This document shows positions 24,365-34,889 of a DNA stretch of 64,000 nucleotides, piece by piece; positions within the stretch are counted from its first letter, which is position 1, and each line of letters begins with the position of its first letter. Source of the stretch: Apoderus coryli (taxonomy: Eukaryota; Arthropoda; Insecta; Coleoptera; Attelabidae); contig OU452201.1 in NCBI GenBank assembly GCA_911728435.2, positions 21,638,001 to 21,702,000 on the forward strand. Direction: 5' to 3'. A program made the position numbers and the translations under genes. The notes below the pieces were generated by a model, which saw only the letters and a program-made list of their open reading frames with translations, made no database searches and had not been told where the DNA came from.

Positions 24365-24431
24365 AACATTTGTTGAGGATTTTTATTAAATTTATTGTGT
24401 GGAGGTCGACTTTTATTTCAAGAATATTTAA

Positions 24432-25440
24432 CTATTCTACTCCACTTCAGTATGGACTACTTCTTTCGAATAAACAATATTATTTTAACAAATATTACTT
24501 TTGCTTTACAGGTTTTATTTCTGTGACTAGTGCGAAATGTTCAAAGCTGTGAGATGTTCCAAGACTACTTGAATTACTTTCTCACATCTGTCCCAGCAGA
24601 ACCATTTTTTGAATTATTTTAGTGATATTGGACATTTGTGCTCTCAAAGCATAATTAAATTTATCAAATATGTCTTCGTGAGTTTGAGAATTTGAATCGC
24701 TCCCTAACAAAATTTCCCTCCTTCTTCCCTAAGGTGCTGAGTATCAAAAAAATACTTTCAAATTGTCACGTTTTTGGAGAAGCTGGTTTAAAAAGAAATC
24801 AGGAAAGACAGAAAAATACGATTGGTTTTGCTGGTTTTTTTTCTGTTATAATCTTTGCCAGTTGCGAAAACAAATCCATATAGCGTGTGTTTTGTGCGAT
24901 AGGCAGGTACTTAGGTCCAAATTGAGCTAAAATTTTTAAAATAAGTTAGTTCTTCCACTATACTGCAGTCTACTGTGGAGCTGCATATTCCACTACATTA
25001 GCAAACCTTCTTGGTACATACCTCAATTTTAGTCTTTATTTTTAAACTTTTGGATATCATATTTACCGGACTATTCAGGATATCTGCTTGTTAACAGAAT
25101 GCTGTTTATGGTATTTCTTAGGTCACAAAACATATCCATATTTAGTTACCAAATTAATAACACATAAAAGTTTGAATATACTTCCCATAGTCAAAAGATT
25201 GAAAACTATTCAGTGTCTTATAATTTTATACACATAACAGCGTATTCTTGATGGTGAATTAACAGCCTAGTTTGAATTTCTCAGTTTGCAACTGCGTAGA
25301 AAAATATGTTCCATTTGTTTGCTATATGGGATTTTGCGCGGCGTAATATCTTCAATTTTTGGTTCCCTGAATTAATTCAAGAAATAATTTTTCGTTCTAA
25401 AATTTAAAAGCCACCAGTAATCTACTAAGGGGTGACTTTT
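24432..25440. other. No recognisable gene
   Basis: A+T-rich with two short frames (24370-24552, 24692-24883) that match nothing. No repeat ends identified. Confidence 0.45.
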
Positions 25441-26465
25441 TAGCAACTTTCTTCTTGGCAAGATTGTTTTTGGCAGCTCTGCTGTTTACATGATGTGACA
25501 TGTGACTGTTAAACATTTTCAGTTTGGTCTATAATTTAATCATGATTCGAATTACAAACGAACTACACTTGTAGATTATAGAATTTTATTATCAAAATTC
25601 ATGCTCGGTTAAGAACGTGCATCGTGCACTTCTTCCATTTTGTGGTCAGTTTGGGCGACCTTCTGAGGCGGCAAAATTCCGAATTCTTGTGACTAAATTT
25701 CGCACCAAATTTAAATTATTGGACATTAAACCACCAACACGCATACGTACAGTGCGGACCGAGGAAAATATCGCAGCTGTATCCGCCAGTGTTGTTTGTG
25801 ACTGTGAATTCTCAAATCGACGCCGTTCGCAGCAGTTCGGCCTCTGTTACTCCACTATGTGAAAAATTTTGCAGAAGGATTTGGGTGTAAACCCTTTTAA
25901 AATACAGCTGGTGCAAGAAATGAAACCACACGACCTACCACAACGGCTAACTTTTGGTGAATGGGCGCTGGCAAATTTGGATGAAGATCCACCCTTTTGC
26001 CGGAAAATTGTGTTCAGCGACCTAGCTAATGAGCTAGGTCGCTGAACACAATTCTGGTTGAATGGATACGTGAACACGCAAATGGCCGTATTTGGTGTGA
26101 AGAGCATATCCCGAAAAATGCACTCTTTGGTGGGGATTATGGGCCGGTGGCATTATTGGACCGTACTTTTTCAAAGACCACGAAGGCAGAAACGTTTTGC
26201 CTAAAATGGAAGAGCTGGACTTGACTGGCATGTGGTTACAGCAAGACAGGGCCACATGCCACACAGCAGGCGAAACAATGGCCCAATTGAGAAGCGAGTT
26301 CGGTGGACAGCTTCTTTCAGGCACCTAGATCGTGCGATTTAATGCCGTTAGACTATTTATTGTGGGGCTATGTTAAGGCTCATGTCTATAGGGACAAGCC
26401 CGCAACGGTTGAGGCACTGGAAGCCAATATTGAATAATTTATTCGTGAGATACCGACCGATATGA
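25441..26465 (+). mobile_element. Mariner-like (DUF4817-type) transposon, 3'-truncated
   Basis: An ATG at 25542 starts an N-terminus with IIEFYYQNSCSVKNVHRAL (interrupted by one stop), followed by a HTH region (FRTKFKLLDIKPPTRIRTVR) and NIAAVSASV. A second frame gives MKPHDLPQRLTFGEWALANL and KIVFSD (first catalytic Asp). A third gives AGGIIGPYFFKDHEGRN, WLQQDRATCHTAGETMAQL (second Asp), then SCDLMPLDYLLWGYVKAHVY (third) and ATVEALEANIE. At about 26465 the C-terminus is replaced by a LINE end. A local inverted duplication destroys the region after the first aspartate. Confidence 0.85.
26006..26053. repeat. Perfect 22-bp inverted duplication inside a transposase frame
   Basis: 26006-26027 and 26032-26053 are perfect reverse complements separated by AATG. 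The left half codes for the KIVFSD block of the transposase. The right half is its inverted copy and replaces the bases that should encode the residues following the catalytic Asp. The reading then resumes with FWLNGYVN. This looks like a template-switch mutation. Confidence 0.9.
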
Positions 26466-26705
26466 GATATTACACGGTGCAGTGGACTGTTCAGATCTTT
26501 TACAGGGGATAAGATGTCGTGTAACCCGCGTAGAGCCCAGGCATGTCGCCCGTTTACCATCGGTCCTTCCAGAACCAATGTATGGTCGCAGAGTCCGATA
26601 TACATCATGTTTGAATCCTTTGTTGGGTTAATTTTTGTTATTTTGTGGTTTAGATTTTTCTGTAAATGGGAAATGTGAGAAATAAATGCTATTATTATTA
26701 TAATA
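26466..26705 (+). mobile_element. LINE 3' end
   Basis: The frame gives LLQGIRCRVTRVEPRHVARL, then LPEPMYGRRVRYTSCLN and a stop. This resembles the C-terminal cysteine-poor tail of Jockey/CR1-like LINE proteins. It is followed by a short 3' UTR ending in AATAAATGCTATTATTATTA. It begins directly where the mariner-like element at 25.4 kb is cut off. The clade is not certain. Confidence 0.55.
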
Positions 26706-27495
26706 TATCTTGTAAGGCAATAAATATTATAAATTTTCCAATTTCTAGGTTGCACTGCATATGGATAGAAAAATATATCTTTGTGAAACCCTGAAAATCT
26801 AGATTCTCGGTATATTTATCTGTTCGATGGCCAAAAACTAACTAAACATAGGTAAATAATTATAATGCTGTTTATATAGATTTCCTAAATAATCATATAT
26901 AATTATTTTACACCGATATTTTAGTTTAGGTATATTGTTTTGTTCTAAATATTAATATAAGCTGACACTCCTACTACTTAGCTAATAGCTACATGAAGTA
27001 TGCAACGATAAAACCTCGGGTAGCATCTATTAAGAGCTTCAGAAAATTTTAAATGTATTAATTTATTAAAACTGAAATTATAATGGATTGAAATACACTG
27101 CCCTATAAAAATAGATCTACTGAAATATAGCACTTCAGCGCTACCATATAACAGACAAAGAGAAACGGTTTTCTTAGTAGGACATGACAGGTTAAAAGGA
27201 AAAACATGAAACTAAACGAAAAAAATATTGTTTCTAACTGTATTGATATTAAAATAAAAATATTTTCCATTAAACATAATTCTAATTTGTTATTGACAAG
27301 TGGCGGTCGAACAAATAATCTCCTTTAACGAAAATATTATATTTAAAAAATAATATTGTAAACGCTAAAAAAGTCGTACTACGCCACAGTAAATATAATA
27401 CTTACCCTCGGCTAAGGATGACATACTCAATATATTCAAAAAAACTATTTATGATCATATCGGTAGAACTGCATATTATTATATTTGTTTAGATC
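26706..27495. other. No recognisable gene
   Basis: A+T-rich; nothing identified. Confidence 0.5.
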
Positions 27496-28890
27496 TTATA
27501 ATAATAATAAAGAACTTTATTTTCAACTCGGCGAATTTCAGCATGATGCTGTTTTTAACCGAGCATGTAGATAACAATAATTACAAAAAACTTGTGAAGA
27601 TATCAATGTTCATTATATAAATAGTGCAGTCACTTATATGTAAATCGCACAAGACAAATTAGCTAAGAATCAACAAAGCATCTGAATTAATAATCATCAT
27701 GGTATTAGTAGCAATCACTCACATGAAAATAGCACAAGAATAATTAGCTAAAAATTAACAAAGTATCCGCATTAATTATCATTATTTATCATTATGTATC
27801 ATTCTAGTATTAGTAAGAGTCACTTACATATATAAATAGCACAATAATTAACCCAGTATCTGGATCAATTCACATAAAAAAGTTGTAAGGATCTCAAAAT
27901 TCATTATGGTGTCAGTACTAGCAGTCACTTACATGTAAATTGCACAATAATAATAATTAGCCAAAAATTAACAAGTTTTTGAAATAATTCACTAAAAAAC
28001 AGAACAAAACGAAATGCCACGCATCTAAGCTACCTACCTAAAATCTAACAATTCAAAATAAGTTTCCTTAATCGTGTTTATACTTAAGAGATACAGAAAC
28101 GGTGGTAACTGATTGTATAGTTTAGTCGCAACATAAGCAAAAGATCTTTGGAAAAGCGCTGTCCTATATCTGGGCTGGGCGTACTGAGAAGATACCGGTA
28201 TCTTGTGTCCCTATCATACTTCATGTACTGATGAGAAAATTTATTTTTTAAATATAGGGGAAAGTCCGATGTTATTATTTTATGAATCATACAAGTAATA
28301 TGCAAATGTCTACGCTCTTTCCTTCTTAACCAACTTAAATCCCTCAATTTATCACTTACATGACTACGAGCTCTAAGACCAAAAATAAAACGAACACATG
28401 AATTTTGAATTTTTTGTATTTTGTAAGAGTTTTTATAATTTAAGCATGGACCATAAATACGAGTAACATCACCATAATTACAGTGGCTCAACACTAAGCT
28501 CTCACTGTTTCTTTAGTTCCAAACTCAATAAGTGCCTATTACGATATAAATTTCTTAGTGCCATGAAAGATCTTTCTAAATTTTATTTACATGAGTTTCG
28601 AACCTCAACTTTTCATCAAATATAATGCTTAAATTTCTTATTTCAGTTTCAGAAGCGATACTTTTATTATCTATCTTAATATTTAATTTGTTGGACTCAG
28701 ACCTCAAACCAAAGTAAATTACTTTTGATTTCAACAGATTCAGCCTCAAACCATGAACAGAACAAAAATGAAAAAAAAAATAACGATCATTTGAAATAAT
28801 CACTCTTATTAGATTTAATAAATCTTTAATGATTATACTTAATATGTTGTTTAATTCTTTTATTCTATTAACCATCCTATCCATATAAAT
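27496..28890 (-). mobile_element. 5'-truncated LINE (reverse transcriptase end and 3' UTR)
   Basis: On the minus strand, frame 28884-28576 has HGLRLNLLKSKVIYFGLRSE, the part of the reverse transcriptase just after the catalytic ADD block ('GL.LN..KSK.I.FG'). Frame 28494-28084 continues with YGDVTRIYGPC, KIQKIQNSCVRFIFGLR and, near its end, SPDIGQRFSKDLLLMLR. This is the thumb and C-terminal domain of Jockey-like LINEs. A frame break joins the two near 28500-28570. The 3' UTR contains tandem repeats and ends in an ATT tail at about 27496. The catalytic residues themselves are missing. Confidence 0.8.
27629..27990 (-). repeat. Tandem repeats in the LINE 3' UTR
   Basis: Four imperfect copies start at about 27629, 27712, 27819 and 27923 with GTCACTTA(T/C)AT-like words, followed by A-rich text with (A)GCACAA and ATTAGC(T/C)A. 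Spacing is 83-107 bp. The copies are diverged, so the array is older than the insertion or was carried by the source element. Confidence 0.65.
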
Positions 28891-29486
28891 TTATATCTGT
28901 CTAAAACCCTTAAAATTTCCCCTTTCATCCTTGTTTTAGGGAGCGCTTCACCCCATTCAACTAATTTTCTTTCGCAGCCTTTTGCACTCGCTTATATTGA
29001 AATTTTAATTCGTTTTTCTTACTTTATTTTGTGGACAAACTTTCGCAAAGTAGTTTGTTACATTTAATTAATTTAAAAAGTGTAGATTCACAGAATAAAA
29101 AATATAAGAGTATATAAGAGTTAAGGAATAAAAATGTACCAAGTTGACTCTCGCAATAAGCTCTATGGAAAATTTGAAAAGTTTGATAATATTTATGTTG
29201 GTTGTTTTCGGAATTAAAAAGATTACTTATTTAAAATGCAAATCGGATACCTAAATGCGTTTGAATTATTTTCAAGCCTGATTTCTTTCAATTGCATCCA
29301 ATTTCAAATTAATTATTATATAATGAGGGAATAAGTAGTGTTCTTGTATTGTGTGCCAACGGATGCGAAATGTATTTAGACCTATATTCTACCTCACAAT
29401 CCAGAGCTGAACCATAGTAGCGTGAGAGATGCTTTATTAAGTTTTACTAACGCCTAAAAAAAGTTGATATGTAGCACTTTACCTAC
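28891..29486. other. No recognisable gene
   Basis: A+T-rich; possibly decayed LINE sequence, but nothing I can support. Confidence 0.4.
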
Positions 29487-30300
29487 GTGTTACAAAGCAC
29501 TCAGTTGTGCATTTTTTTGCACCACGCAACAGCCTGTTGTAATAGTTCGTACAACATATTACACTGTTTGACACTGGTTAACAAAAACAAAACACAAAAA
29601 GCTCAAAAATGCTGTCTACGCTACATTTATGCTATCAGAAAATTTGATCCTGTGTCATACAAACTCACGAATACTAATTGGCTGCACATGGAATCTAGAC
29701 GTGATTTACATGCATCCTGTTTGTTTCACTCCATTATTCTTAAAAAACATCCTCCGTATCTTTGAATTTAAGATTTAAAGGCTTACTGTCTCCCTCACCA
29801 CATCGCAGCGCAATTTTTTTGAGATCATTTTCATTTATTATTTGAGCGACATATAACAAAATTCCATCATCATTTAAAGAACTATCGTTGGCCGTTTTTA
29901 GAATTGCCTACCGAAAATATTTATTTAATAAACAGATTTTATATTTACGAGCACATTAATAAAAAGTAATAAATAATTAAACAAGTTTTTCTCTTCTAAA
30001 AGTGGAATGAGTGCTTTTTTTTTCTTAGATTTTAATTGTTATTACAGATCAATTATAGGAAATTACTTTTGTTTAGTTTTAAGAAGAATGTTGTTATTTT
30101 CCATGAGTGCACAATCATTAATATTTTATTTTTGTATGTATCTAATATGCTTTCTTGGATTAAAATTTTAAATCAGTGTATTCCCTTTTAACCCCTTTGT
30201 AATCCTAGTTAAAGATATTTTTAGGTCCTATTATCAGAAGTTTTGTTGTATTTGAATGTCAGTTTTGAGATTGCAAATAAACTGCATTATTATTATTATA
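29487..30300 (+). mobile_element. LINE 3' end
   Basis: Frame 29487-29765 contains KAQKCCLRYIYAIRKFDPVS and TNWLHMESRRDLHASCLFHS, then IILKKHPPYL. This is the C-terminal region of a Jockey/CR1-like LINE protein. Further frames supply PHHRSAIF and KYLFNKQILYLRAH, so the tail is kept with frameshifts up to about 29960. The 3' UTR ends in AATAAACTGCATTATTATTA at about 30274-30296. It is related to, but not the same as, the LINE at 27.5-28.9 kb. Confidence 0.75.
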
Positions 30301-30499
30301 TGAATCAATGAGGATTTTGTGATATACAATGCTATTCAACCTACAATAATATATTTTATGAATTTGGTTTGCTGGGCTTTAGATATTATACAAAGTTTCT
30401 ATGAGGGAAAAAATCGTTAAAAAATGTAGTTGGCGAGTTTTTTTAGTAGTAACGATGTAATGGTATGGTAACCTGTGTGAAAATATAATCTGAATTAAT

Positions 30500-30870
30500 T
30501 AATTAGACAGGGACCAAAGAAAGCATTGAATAGGTATCCTCAATATCATTAAGTGTCACATGACGAGTTCTTCGTGGCGAAGTGCACCTGAGGAACCCAT
30601 AATTAAAACAAGAAGACCAGTTTTTACCTTATTTCTTTGGTGTTGACTTACCAAGCTTAAGATATTCAATATCGGAGCATTGTTCAGAAATGTTTCAATT
30701 TGTCCTCTTGACAGAATCTTAGATTTCTTCGGTTTATGATCAACAGACTTTTTTTTAATCAACGATAATAATTTGAAAATATGAATAATGTTTACATTCT
30801 CTTTTACCGCCAGCATATATTTTATTATTGAATATAGGCTCCAAAATGTTGAAGAAGACAGATTTTTCAA
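30500..30870 (-). pseudogene. Crypton-like tyrosine recombinase fragment
   Basis: Minus frame 30870-30556 (104 codons) has SSSTFWSLYSIIKYMLAVKE, then LSLIKKKSVDHKPKKSKIL and GQIETFLNNAP, then KTGLLVLIMGSSGALRHEEL. This follows the core-binding domain and the start of the catalytic domain of the tyrosine recombinases found in Cryptons and in insect KIAA1958/ZMYM-like proteins. The arginine of 'GALRHEEL' would be the first catalytic residue. The C-terminal half with the other catalytic residues and the tyrosine is missing; only LNDIEDTY-like residues follow. DIRS-type origin is a less likely alternative. Confidence 0.65.
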
Positions 30871-32384
30871 TAAAAAAGACTCTCACTTCACATTTTCTTT
30901 TATTTAATATGTCGTGTCCACATTCAGTTTATTTTATTTTTATTTTACTACTAATAATATTAGTTCATGATAATTTATTTCAAACAGAAATTCAATGTAC
31001 GTTCATATTTCTCATTCTATTGACTTGCGCCGCGCCGTGTATTGTAGATTGTTTATAACAATAAAACAAGCAAAATTATTTGCATATCACCACTTAACAA
31101 CAACTTCGTTTATTAAATAATGTTAAACTTTAATTTGGTACCGTATAAATTACGTTCTTGAACAGTCAAAGTGTTTGTGCTGGTTATTGAACTAACTCAT
31201 TGGATGAGCGATCTTAAAGATTTTGGAAGGTGTTCGAAGATTAGAGACCGGCAGACTAAAAGATCATAATAAGTAATGAGTGTCTTTACTGGTAAGTCCT
31301 AAAACCTCGTCTTTTAAAATCATTTTGTTTTATTTTGTCATTATCCAATATCTTTCCTAAAGTCCATTTTTTGTCTTGAGCTAAAAACTCTCACAAAACA
31401 ATATTTGAATCCGTATTTTTAAATTTTCGAACTCACAAAACAAGTTTAACACAAACAACATATTAAAAATCAACGCAATGTCACTTGACAATAAATCGCA
31501 ACGTTGTTACCATAGTAACAAAATCAAGGCAGACTGTATCAAACAGTAATTGGAAAAATGAAAACACTAGACTAGAAAATTTTCCGATCTTGAACGACAA
31601 AACGTTACCTTCTGGACGAAAAATTGTCCAGCAAGTGTATAGTTGCTGGTCTGTGGGTCTATGCCGGCGCTGAGCTCTATAACAACAGTTGTTTCGACCA
31701 TTAGAATTCAAATTTCAAACTTAGTTAAGAATTTATCGAAAATATATTCAAACTCTATCTACCTGAGGCAATAATATAACTATCGAAGTAAAATACAAAT
31801 AGTAATACTACCACCAATGGATAATTTGAGCAAAAATTATATTTGATGAAAAATAATAGGTAGCGAGAAACGTGCTACCTACAATTTTTCGTCCTAATTA
31901 ATTCATGCGATTAAATGTTTCACATAATGATTTACCTTAAGCATTTCGAAAAATAAATGGTATAGGTACCTTTATTGGAATTTTTCATTTAAATTCAAAC
32001 TCGATAGTGCATTAGCAAGATTTTCCCTGTTATGATTTCGTTAATAGCTATAAAAATTCTTGGAGTTTATTGAGCTATAAAATTGTTTTTCCGCCGATAC
32101 TTTTTTGAGATTCAATTATTATTAAGGGTCGATAGCAAATATTTATGTTTATAGGCAATGTCGTAAGTTTTTAAAATTCGAAAATGCTTTATTATTTAAA
32201 ACCTGACAACCGAACGAAGAGCGTAGTAATTTGTGCAATTTGTTTATAAATTAAGGCTAATCCAACAATATGAATTCACGGAACCGTTACTAAGTATGAA
32301 TTTAGTCTATAATTATTATTCTTAATCAAATTATGTTTAAAGTAAAAATATCAAATCTCTTCTTGAATACAATTTCGGATAATT
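30871..32384. other. No recognisable gene
   Basis: A+T-rich. Overlapping opposite frames at 31481-31711 are shadows of each other with no known motif. Confidence 0.5.
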
Positions 32385-32440
32385 ATTTGAATAAAACGAC
32401 GTGTACTCCACATGTGGAGTAGACTTCGTTTTATTCAAAT
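32385..32440. repeat. 56-bp near-perfect hairpin
   Basis: The arms ATTTGAATAAAACGA...ACTCCA and TGGAGT...TCGTTTTATTCAAAT flank a central CATG. There are two mismatches in 26 paired positions. It is an isolated inverted repeat of unknown origin. Confidence 0.8.
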
Positions 32441-33106
32441 GATACCATTCACTCCTCGAGAGATGGATTACTTCAGAAAATTTAGGATAAATATATCCTT
32501 GCAGCTATGTGTGATCTCACTCTAAACATAGACGAATTCCTAGCCTTTCCAGCCTTTTGTTCTATACAAAAGGATTGCCGCAAGAGATCATATTCAGTCA
32601 TTTTCTGGGAAACATCAATAATTTATCTCTTCCAGTTCTATCAGAATATTATTTGTAATATGTAGAGGACAGTAAAAATTATCTTTGCGATCTTTGCTCT
32701 ATATGTGGTATAACACAAGAATTTTTGACTGTGTTAGCACATGCCTTTAGTGTAACTCTCTATTTTTTTTAACTTAGTTACCTGTTTCGGTCATTAATAA
32801 GTACCTAGCCCTGGATCGCAACCTGTGACAGCCTCAGAGTTTCATCTGGTGCTAGCTATGTTCCTGATATCCCTTATTATTACCATTAATAAATGACATA
32901 CTAGACTACAAAGAAAAAACAATTGAAAAAGTGTTTGATTATATTGCTGGTAGATGTAGGAAAGGTGCTGCAAGTTTAACATTAAACATGGAATAGCAAC
33001 CGCTTTAAATTCTCTTTTTTATGAAATCGTAGTATCATTAAAATACATAAGAATAGAGAACTTGAAAAAACTCTACCAGTTTTTTATTTAAATGTCTATA
33101 ATCATT
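32441..33106. other. No recognisable gene
   Basis: Nothing identified. The segment leads directly into a Penelope-like end. Confidence 0.4.
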
Positions 33107-33240
33107 TTTTCTTGAAATGAAAGTCAACCTCCATGAAACGAATTTAATAGATCTCTCTAAAATTCTATATCAACCAAACACGTTTCGGAGCACCAGGCTC
33201 ATCATCAAATCGTTTCGTGCAGGTTAACTTTCATTTAAGA
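33107..33240 (-). mobile_element. Penelope-like terminal fragment
   Basis: The minus strand ends with TGGAGGTTGACTTTCATTTC, the same block that closes the two arms at 23.75-24.43 kb. Between this and the start is a decayed hammerhead motif. The opposite edge also carries the block in inverted form (GCAGGTTAACTTTCATTTAA), so the fragment is itself flanked by short inverted copies. It abuts a LINE fragment at 33241. Confidence 0.6.
33172..33212 (-). ncRNA. Decayed hammerhead-like motif
   Basis: On the minus strand the order is TTGATGA (C of the core changed to T), one extra T, stem II GAGC/GCTC with loop CTGGT, one extra C, core GAAA, ACGTGT for a reduced stem III, then TTGG. Stem I does not pair next to the core. 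The first core base is mutated, so it is probably inactive, but homology with the copies at 23.8 and 24.3 kb is clear. Confidence 0.5.
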
Positions 33241-33930
33241 ATCATATAATATGAATATGGATTACTTTATTTAAAATAAAGCTATTTGGTTTAAATCTAC
33301 TTTCAAAATTATGCGTTACTTTAAGTGCGTCGTGTATAATCTTGACTGAAGTGGAAGGAATTCTTTCACGAAAGTAAAATCCATGCTGTTGTGTGACTAT
33401 ACAGTTTTTAATATGTTCAAATATTTTCTTATGGAGTATTTTCTCAAAAAACCTTAGGCTCAGTAAATTCATGATGATTCCTTTAGCAAAAACGCTGGCA
33501 CATTGTCTAAACCGGACGTAATATTTGGCTTTAATTCTTTTAATGTCTTTAGCACGTCATTTGAGTCAACAGAACCTGCAAAAATTACACGTTATGACTG
33601 GAATTATCGTCACTACATTGAAATAGAGAAGAAGATGGTATACGTATACATTTTGAGAGTAAGACGCAAATGCATTAACAACTTCCAACGGGTTAGAGAT
33701 TGTTGTATTGGTACTATCTGTCATAGAACCAGGTATTCGTGATTTGCATTTTTTACTCTGCACAAAATTCCAGAATTGCAATGGATCTGTTGTCATTTCA
33801 TCCTCAATGTGAGAAATATAACGTGCTTATGCCAAATCGGTTTCTCGTTTAACACACGCTCTCAGGGACCTGTACTACTCTAAAAAACCCACATGACCAT
33901 ATCTCTTCCACCTATTAAAAGCTTTAGGAT
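33241..33930 (-). mobile_element. LINE ORF2 fragment (linker and start of reverse transcriptase)
   Basis: Minus-strand frames in order: RWKRYGHVGF, then MTTDPLQFWNFVQSKKCKS with VNAFASY (the segment between endonuclease and reverse transcriptase), then DSNDVLKTLKELKPNITSGL with DNVPAFLLK (first RT blocks), then EKILHKKIFEHIKNCIVTQQ followed by HGFY (RT block 2). This is the canonical order in Jockey-like LINEs. Frame breaks lie near 33480 and 33570. The catalytic YADD block is not included; the fragment ends at the Penelope-like piece. Confidence 0.8.
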
Positions 33931-34889
33931 ATAGGATAGGTTTGCAGCTATATTGTAAATACATCTACAATAATCGAAATGTTGTTGTTGATAATGATGT
34001 TAGATTTTTCAAAAATTTAAATATTTACACAAAATTGTTTTTCTATAACATGGTGGTTTTTTATATGGATTTATTATTCTCGCCAAGTTGGCATATAGTA
34101 CACAGTTAATATGCAAAAAAAAGTTTCACATTGTTAGGTCGAGCGTGGAGAAAATACATGATTATTTCTAATCTTTATCATTCGAATAACAATTTGGATA
34201 CCGGATCGCCTGTTATATGTTGACCTCCTGTGTATTTAACTTTTAGCCTGACATACTACGCAGTAATTCTATATATAAACTGTTAGTTTGTACAGTCCCC
34301 TTCTAATTATTGCAAATTACACAACTGACACACCCTGTGATGCGATTTGGATGTCTCATTGCACTTCGGGCTCCATGGCTCCTAATTATTGTCATTCCAG
34401 GAAAATTTGTGCTGAGCTCATTCTACAAGAAACTAGAATTGTCCCTGGTGTAATTCTCTTGCTCTGTCTTTGACGCGTTTACAGAAAGGTATGTTTAAAT
34501 TGAGATTTATATATACAGAGTGATTTTTCTAGACCGTGTATCAGATATTTTTTTTTAACTTGTAAAATTGACATATTAATAGTCGGTTTTATTGGTCTTA
34601 GGATTCTAGGTTCATACCATAACTTTTCAAAATTAGTCTAAAACATATTTAACAATGGGCCTTTTCAAAAATAAGAACTGTGTAGTAATTTAAAAAAATA
34701 TATTTATATTTAGTAAATTCTTAAAAATTAAGAAACTAAACGGGCGGATAAACGTTCTGCCAGGCGGCATCTACTCCTAACAGTATCGGGAGCTGCTAGC
34801 CCGACCCCAAATATATCCTGGGTAACCTGGATACTTGGAACAGTGGACAAAGTTCCATAGTAGAGACGGGCAGTTGTTTTTGAGTCTGA
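33931..34889. other. No recognisable gene; possible transposon end at 34513
   Basis: TATACAGAGTGATTTTTCTA at about 34511 resembles mariner-type ends (TACAGGGTG...) but has no partner. The stretch 34740-34880 is GC-richer and unidentified. Confidence 0.35.

Larger units (their letters stand above)
23751..24431. mobile_element. Two Penelope-like element ends joined head to head
   Basis: The left arm (23751-about 24049) and right arm (about 24128-24431) are nearly perfect reverse complements over some 300 bp, centred on GTCGTTAAACATTT/AAATGTTTAACGAC near 24128. A 65-bp piece of the left arm is repeated at about 24060-24127. Each arm contains a hammerhead-ribozyme motif and ends in the block TGGAGGTCGACTTTTATTTC. 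That block recurs at 33.1 and 56.35 kb. Penelope-like elements are known to carry hammerheads in their terminal repeats and to occur in odd tandem or inverted arrangements. No coding sequence is inside. Confidence 0.75.

Noticed and set aside
26357..26755. 132-codon minus-strand frame
   Set aside because: It is the antisense shadow of a mariner-like C-terminus and the LINE end that follows it on the plus strand.
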